NCBI GenBank assembly: GCA_013339895.1 | Contig: JABACO010000008.1 | Coordinates: 5,658,354 to 5,722,353, forward strand | Direction: 5' to 3' | Origin: Ephydatia muelleri | Taxonomy: Eukaryota > Porifera > Demospongiae > Spongillida > Spongillidae | Length of the DNA stretch: 64,000 bases | In this document: positions 58,933 through 64,000 of the stretch, in pieces | Layout: each line of letters starts with the position of its first letter | Numbering within the stretch: position 1 is the first letter of the stretch | Notes under the pieces: model-generated | The model's input: the letters and a program-made list of their open reading frames with translations, nothing else | Told to the model about the DNA's origin: nothing | The model's database searches: none | Made by a program: the position numbers and the translations under genes

Positions 58933-59418
58933 TGCATGAAAATGAAATAATTCATGTAATGCGCAATTGGTGAAATGTTTTGATACATGTATAAGGCATA
59001 ATGTATGGTAAAATAAAATCAGCAGCAGCGCTGCCCTGCCTACACCAGCAGTAGCAGTGCCCCCACCAGCAGCAGCAGCAGAGCTGCCCCCACCGCCACC
59101 AGCAGTAGCAGCAGAGCTGCCCCCACCGCCACCAGCAGTAGTAGCAGAGCTGCCCCCACCGCCACCAGCAGTAGCAGCAGAGCTGCCGCCACCAGCAGAG
59201 GCAGGAGCATTGCTACCTGCACCAGCCCCACCACCGGCACAAGCAGTATTGACACCAGTGCCCCCCACCACCACTTCGCCTGCTGCTCCCCTGGCCGCTG
59301 CCACCACCACCCACATGGCTCCCATGGCCAGAACCAGGCCGCCGTGGCCATAGAAGAGGCTGGGGGAGACATAGAGGACAAGGCCGAACAGTAAATAACA
59401 TTTAGAACTCCTATACAT
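58885..59418 (-). CDS. Possible glycine/alanine-rich secreted protein
   Basis: Minus-strand ATG at 59,418 opens a 177-codon frame starting with a hydrophobic signal-like segment (MYRSSKCYLLFGLVLYVSPS). It continues through a second hydrophobic stretch and a Gly/Ala/Ser-rich region made of 11-residue repeats (GGGGGSSAATA type, 59,215-59,060) and ends in a cysteine-poor helical tail. All six frames are long here because of the 33-bp repeat, so coding is uncertain. Support: the signal-like start, and a 48-bp segment shared with 26,201-26,248, which implies a related sequence elsewhere in the window. Could equally be non-coding minisatellite. Confidence 0.3.
   Translation of the reverse strand: MYRSSKCYLLFGLVLYVSPSLFYGHGGLVLAMGAMWVVVAAARGAAGEVVVGGTGVNTACAGGGAGAGSNAPASAGGGSSAATAGGGGGSSATTAGGGGGSSAATAGGGGGSSAAAAGGGTATAGVGRAALLLILFYHTLCLIHVSKHFTNCALHELFHFHATQFWVTLLYTRVVDL
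59057..59215. repeat. 33-bp GC-rich minisatellite
   Basis: About four to five units of GAGCTGCCCCCACCGCCACC followed by AGCAGTAGCAGCA, one of the few GC-rich stretches in the window. Confidence 0.85.
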
Positions 59419-59518
59419 ATAATGTCTATTATTAAAATGTTAAACCTCCCTCCCTCCCTTTGAAAATTAAAATCAATTTGTGACCACTTATAAAGACGCC
59501 AGAGGAAAAAACTAATGA

Positions 59519-59816
59519 AACAAGTAAATAAAAACATTCTCTAACGAGAAAGTTGTTGGTATATAGGATTGACCAATGGTGGTGTAAAAAGCACGGAAAC
59601 AAGAGTGACAGAAATTTGACTGGAAAATTGAAATAGGCCTATATTTAGCACACTAACGTTGTAACAGTACATGCCTGAGTAATGGGCTAAATATAGGCCT
59701 ATTTCAATTTTCCAGTCAAATTTCTGTCACTCTTGTTTCCGTGCTTTTTACACCACCATTGGTCAATCCTATATACCAACAACTTTCTCGTTAGAGAATG
59801 TTTTTATTTACTTGTT
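59519..59816. repeat. Perfect 131-bp inverted repeat (foldback element)
   Basis: Arms 59,519-59,649 and 59,686-59,816 are exact reverse complements over all 131 bases that were compared, with a 36-bp spacer (59,650-59,685). The outer ends read AACAAGTAAATAAAAACATT. No target duplication is obvious, and no ORF. Candidate foldback MITE or hairpin-RNA locus. Confidence 0.92.
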
Positions 59817-61118
59817 ATTAATAGCCTTATCCTTGAATATTGGATTTAAAAAATCTAATTTTGTCTTTCTAAATATGCACAACAAAGATCTTGCGATGAA
59901 ATCTCAGAAACAAAATAAAATGTAACTTTTACCACTTTTTCATTGCAGAACGCATACGGTTGAGTGAATCAATAAACCGATACAAGTCAATAAAATTAAT
60001 AAAAAAATAGTGCATACCAGTTGTTAATTAATTCAACTCAGCCTCATGCCGCAGTGCAACACAAAGTTAGTGAGAATTCGCACACTGCACATTCTTTGAG
60101 GACTTATCGACAAGAATTTGTAGGGCAATAAATGGAACATGGTAAAAGCAAACTGCTTATATTTGGCGTCTGTACATAGCAATGTACATGTTATGTTCTG
60201 TATGGAAGCTTGAATTTAACGGGCTGATCAAACGGCTCCAGGTTATTTGACAACGGGTCGACCGGTTAATTAACATGCAGCCCGCCGGTTCAACGGGTCA
60301 ACCAGTTGACTAACGGGCCGCCGGGATATTTAGAGCACCTTCTACAGAGTAGAGATAGTTTTGTGGTCTGAACAGAAGAGAAAGCCAATGAAATGCTGTA
60401 TGTATGTATTGATGATAGGTCACACACAATTGTCAACACCGTACATTTTGGATACCGGGCCATTTCATGAATGCAATCATATTCAACTGTCAGCACTAAA
60501 CATTCTTGAAACCATTTATCTTGCTTCATAACAAATGCATATATGGTAAAAAACTGCCATTGATTATACATGTATGTAACCAGTAAAAAAAAATTCTCTT
60601 TTTCTTGTACTGTTTGCGCTTAGAATTCGTAGAAAGAAACCAACAGAAAAGCATGAAATCAAAAGTGTTCCATTTGTGAAACATAATGATTGCTTTCTAC
60701 TGAAAGAATAATATCTGTTTCGTTATGTTTGGAACACTATTCCTCCACCACCCACCCCATAGCACCAGCAGGATGAAACGTGCCAAAAACTCACTTCCAG
60801 GTCTGCTAGCAATGACTCCAGAGTCCCTAAGTCAATAAATATTGTTGGGTTACAGCTGGGCCTCAAGCAGCAAATGATTGAATTATGATCACTTCTACAG
60901 AGACTGCCTCCCATACTGCTAACAGCGGTATTTCCGTAACGGAGATATATACATGTAGCATTAAAATTAATGAACAGAACAATTAATAGCTACAGGACCC
61001 TCTACGTACACTCCGCGAATTTGAAATAATCTGAACGCTCCCATGCACCTGCACCTGAAGATGTGGTGGTTTTGAACCACCTGGGGTATCGGATCGACCC
61101 TGTAACGTCTGCTCCGTG
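59817..61118. other. Gene-free stretch
   Basis: Only short ORFs. Around 60,240-60,330 a GC-richer patch repeats the word AACGGGTC.ACC.GTT in both orientations. The stretch 60,955-61,060 is a diverged copy of 62,840-62,935 (shared TAGC.ACA.GACCC.TCTACGTACA and AATTTGAA words). Confidence 0.4.
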
Positions 61119-61742
61119 CTTGTACAAGCAGGATAATATATAGAGGGATTGGAAACGAATCACGTGCGCCATAGACTTTAGCAATTTTAGCGCGCCCTAT
61201 CCTTGTACGCGTGAATCGCACCTACGTTGACCAAAAAGGGGCGGAATTGTAGGCTTGGATTGAAGTCTTGAATGTCACAAGGTAATGAAACAAGCTTTCT
61301 AAGTTTAAATAAAGTAGTCGATAGACGATCAACTAAAGATTCATTGAATACTTATAGATTCGATTTTGCACCATTTTTTAACCCAAAAATAAAAATAATT
61401 GGCCATTTTTTTACTTTGGGGGGAGAATCCGTCGATCTGTCCACGTCATTATTTGTGTATTTACTGCTCATAGTCTAGTATGTGCCGATCGCTATGTTGT
61501 TTGCGTATAGCTTCTTCAGAAACCTCGCTATTATGTTTTGGGTACCCTTACTCTCTGGGGGAGCCACGGCTTTTTGTTACGATGGTGGCTGGTTTTAATA
61601 TATTATTATGGTAGAGCTATGTTGGTTGTGTGCCCATCACATGTTTTTAAAGGTAAACCACGTCCCAATCATTCTGTAAATTTCTTCAAAGGTGATAGGG
61701 GGAAGAAAATTGAAGCTTCGGCACATTAAGAACGCGGAGAAA

Positions 61743-61780
<38 letters not shown>

Positions 61781-62335
61781 GGTCGTGGCAATTCCTCGCG
61801 CTCAAGTATATGTGCCTGTTACAGAAGGCCTAACCTTGTCCTTGCCTGTTCCAGAGGTCATATCTGTACAACCTTCTAAAGCTCCTGACCATGGTCATGA
61901 TCAAGCTTCAGATCATACAGTAGTGAAATCACTTTGTGTCTCCTTCCCCTTGTCCCATTTCACTGGTGGCTTGGTACAATCATTGAACATGCTGAGTGAG
62001 AGAACACCAATGGTCACACTCCCTCCATCCTGGGTGCCTATCATATCTGATGGATCCCGGTCCTTTTCTATATCGAAGTTGATAGAGCAAAGGAATCATG
62101 CAACAGTAATTGCAATGTGTCTGGTAATCAACAGTGACATGCAGTGGTCTGTTCACACTACACACAGGCAGTTTAGTACTCATAATTGTGTGTTGCTGAG
62201 TGAACTACCAATACTGCTCAACTCCATTGACAATGGGTACCGCTTGTAAGGATTCGTTCGAGGATTGCGCGCGTTAATTAGTCAGTGTTGATTGGCCCCG
62301 TTTCCAATCCCTCTATACATTATCTCTGGTACAAG
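61119..62335 (+). mobile_element. 1.2-kb TIR element carrying an ORF fragment
   Basis: The left end CTTGTACAAG...TATAGAGGGATTGGAAACG (61,119-61,157) has an inverted counterpart at 62,299-62,335, with the innermost 19 bp TATAGAGGGATTGGAAACG perfect. Sub-terminal parts are also inverted-similar (GCGCGC-containing words at 61,190 and 62,262). Inside lie a 36-base poly-G run (61,743-61,778) and the ORF at 61,780-62,249. A second copy of the left arm (about 600 bp) starts near 63,230 in the same orientation and runs towards the window end. Confidence 0.65.
61780..62249 (+). CDS. ORF fragment of an unidentified repeat family
   Basis: Open frame directly after the poly-G tract: 'SLPVPEVISVQPSKAP...', then 'TLPPSWVPIISDGSRSFSISKLIEQRN' (positions about 62,020-62,100) and 'NSDMQWSVHT'. 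It stops at 62,249 inside the right terminal repeat. The words PSWVPI recur on the minus strand near 22,500. No known domain is recognised. The start is unclear because the frame runs through poly-G; a spliced start is possible. Probably a piece of a multicopy, transposon-linked protein. Confidence 0.4.
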
Positions 62336-62499
62336 ATACCAAGATTATACAAGCATAGAGAAATTGTGTGGTATAAACTGGTGAAAATAGGCGTAAACCG
62401 TGCTGAAGAAATGTACGTGATAGGACACTATAATAACACATACAGTTATATACAAGCTAGAGTCAAAATCTTGTAACGTTCATTTGAAACGTTCCGTGA

Positions 62500-63110
62500 G
62501 ATTTTGATCATTGTGGGCAGTAGTTAATGTTTGTGACATAAAACCTCAAATTGTTGTATCTTCTGAACGGTTGAAGCTATCTACTGCCTAGCTATTGTTA
62601 CGTCCTACGTCATTGCTCGCTCTACTGATGTCTAAATGTATTTTGGTGATTTGCACATGAACAGTGCCGACGTTACGAGGTCCGATTCTTCGCGGGGTTC
62701 AAAACTGCCATGTGCAAATTTTATCTACATTTTCCCGCTCGATACGCTTAATTATTGTACTCAAATCGGGACAATAATGGAGCGTATCGAGGGGGAAATG
62801 ATAATAAACTTTGCACATCTGCATCTCCTTAACGGATCAAGTAAAAATTAACGAACACAAGTCGATATAGCCACAAGACCCATCTACGTACATGTATACA
62901 CCAAATTTGAAGCGATGTGGCTGTTTTGAATCCCATGCGCATGGATTATGTTTATATCATAAAACTAAAATTGGTATATTTTCTGAACTGTTAACTCTAT
63001 AGCGACTTCCTATTTTCAGCACGTACTTTGTTCTACATCATTTCTCTATGTTTTGGTGTCTTGCACAAGCACAGTGCCAACGTTAAGAGGTCCGAATCGT
63101 CCGATACCCC
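62500..63110. repeat. Two tandem copies of a ~200-bp repeat
   Basis: 62,510-62,700 and 62,935-63,105 share, in order, the words ATAAAAC, TTCTGAAC, GCACA.G.ACAGTGCC.ACGTTA and GAGGTCCGA. Diverged direct repeats of the same family that fills 61-64 kb. Confidence 0.6.
62710..62818. repeat. Imperfect 52-bp inverted repeat
   Basis: ATGTGCAAATTTTAT...CTCGATACGCT (62,710-62,761) and its inverted counterpart AGCGTATCGAG...TTTGCACAT (62,768-62,818) leave a 6-base loop, with some mismatches. Confidence 0.7.
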
Positions 63111-63224
63111 ATGCGCATGATATATTCTCATAGAACGTTCCACATACAGTGTACATGTATGTATACATCCGTGGGCCAATTTTCGCGAAAACTGTTCCCT
63201 TCATATGATCAAACCTTACATAAT

Positions 63225-63835
63225 GCGATAGACCAGAGATAAATATATAGAGGGATTGGAAGCGAATTACGTGCGCAATAGACTTGGACAATTTTAACGC
63301 GCGCGATCCTCGCAAGCGTGAATCACACCTTAGTATATACCAAAAAGGGGGGCGGATTTTGTACTTTTGAATACAAGTCTTGAATGCCACAAGGTAACTA
63401 ACTACCCTTTTCGATTTAATACGGGCAGCGTATAGATAATCCATCATTGATTCATTAGGCGCTGCTAGATGTGGTGTAAAAAAATTAATAAATATACGGA
63501 GAACGAAAATCAGCCATTTTTTTAACTTGTGGGGGAGAATCCGCTGATCTAGACAAGCTGTTGTCGTCTTGTTTGGTAAATATACTTCATATAGACTATT
63601 GTGTGCCCATCGCTTTCGTTTTGGCGCATAGCGTCCTTGTAACCCCCTCATGCACAATCATATTTCCTATACCCTTAGTTTGTGGGGGAGTCACGCCGTT
63701 GTGATACGGAACTGACTGGTTTTGGTACATTATTTTGACAGTGCTGTGTTGGTTGTGTGCCCATCGCAAAGGCCAAACGTGACCCATTTGTTTAGTGGAT
63801 TTCTACAAAGGTGATGATGGGAGGAAGAAAATTTA
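63225..63835 (+). repeat. Second copy of the 61.1-61.7 kb repeat arm
   Basis: Starts ACCAGAGATAAATATATAGAGGGATTGG and follows 61,130-61,712 collinearly: a CACGTGCGC/TACGTGCGC word, CCAAAAAGGGGCGGA, AAGTCTTGAATG.CACAAGG, GGGGGAGAATCCG, GTTGGTTGTGTGCCCATC and CAAAGGTGAT. About 75-80% alike by eye. It may be the left end of another element that continues past the window. Confidence 0.7.
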
Positions 63836-64000
63836 CCTATACTAGCCTTCTTAGAAAAGAATGAGCCGAAGATAAATTTTTCTTGATTCCAACAAGGCCA
63901 GCTCAATTAGTTCTGAAGACGGCTAAATTATTACTTGAATGGGCACCTAGCCACATATTGGAAATCGAATGCTTTGATAAGGATATGGCTCATTTATTGT

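Overview
The window looks like nuclear DNA of an invertebrate animal, most likely a sponge (demosponge). The reasons are spliced genes with consensus GTAAGT/AG borders in matching phase, AT-rich intergenic DNA full of microsatellites and MITEs, and a protein set typical of sponges: ankyrin + ROC-like GTPase + Death domain, a Hint-domain protein, a cysteine-rich multi-membrane protein with PMP-like GGAI repeats, and Reeler-domain proteins. The taxon is inferred from family resemblance; no sequence search was possible. No rRNA, tRNA, CRISPR array or bacterial operon was seen.

Left part (about 1-25 kb). On the minus strand lie exons of what may be one large innate-immunity or cell-death type gene: a first-exon-like ORF (24,750-24,301), an ankyrin relic (about 23.3 kb), a large exon with about 23 ankyrin repeats (13,884-11,392), a ROC-COR GTPase exon (4,705-2,666) and a Death-domain exon (2,164-1,869). 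The last two join in perfect phase; the other joins are hypotheses. The gaps hold decayed Ty3/gypsy retrotransposons: one truncated at 6.6-8.9 kb, a fragment at 8.9-9.7 kb, and one with both LTRs at 14.5-22.1 kb that itself contains a 2.7-kb insertion.

Middle part (25-42 kb). A Hint-domain gene (26,688-32,874, +) has a 13-nt first coding exon, a 3.9-kb intron occupied by a LINE with an intact 941-aa endonuclease/reverse-transcriptase ORF, and an in-frame TGA just before the Hint TxxH motif. It is followed by a minus-strand integrase-type pseudogene (35.4-33.1 kb) cut by a 768-bp TTAA-flanked MITE. A PMP-like/multi-TM membrane protein gene (37,488-42,161, +) is interrupted by a 632-bp hAT-type element with an exact 8-bp target duplication.

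Right part (42-64 kb). Mostly gene-poor, with many microsatellites and long poly-G/C runs. It holds two tandem, co-oriented Reeler-domain genes with the same exon phases (47.6-49.1 and 53.3-54.6 kb), a 45-bp tandem-repeat ORF, a glycine/alanine-rich ORF on the minus strand, a perfect 131-bp inverted repeat, and a cluster of related TIR repeats from 61 kb to the end. Overall this is a few multi-exon host genes broken up and surrounded by mobile elements of at least five classes (Ty3/gypsy, LINE, hAT-like, TTAA-type, and foldback/TIR MITEs).
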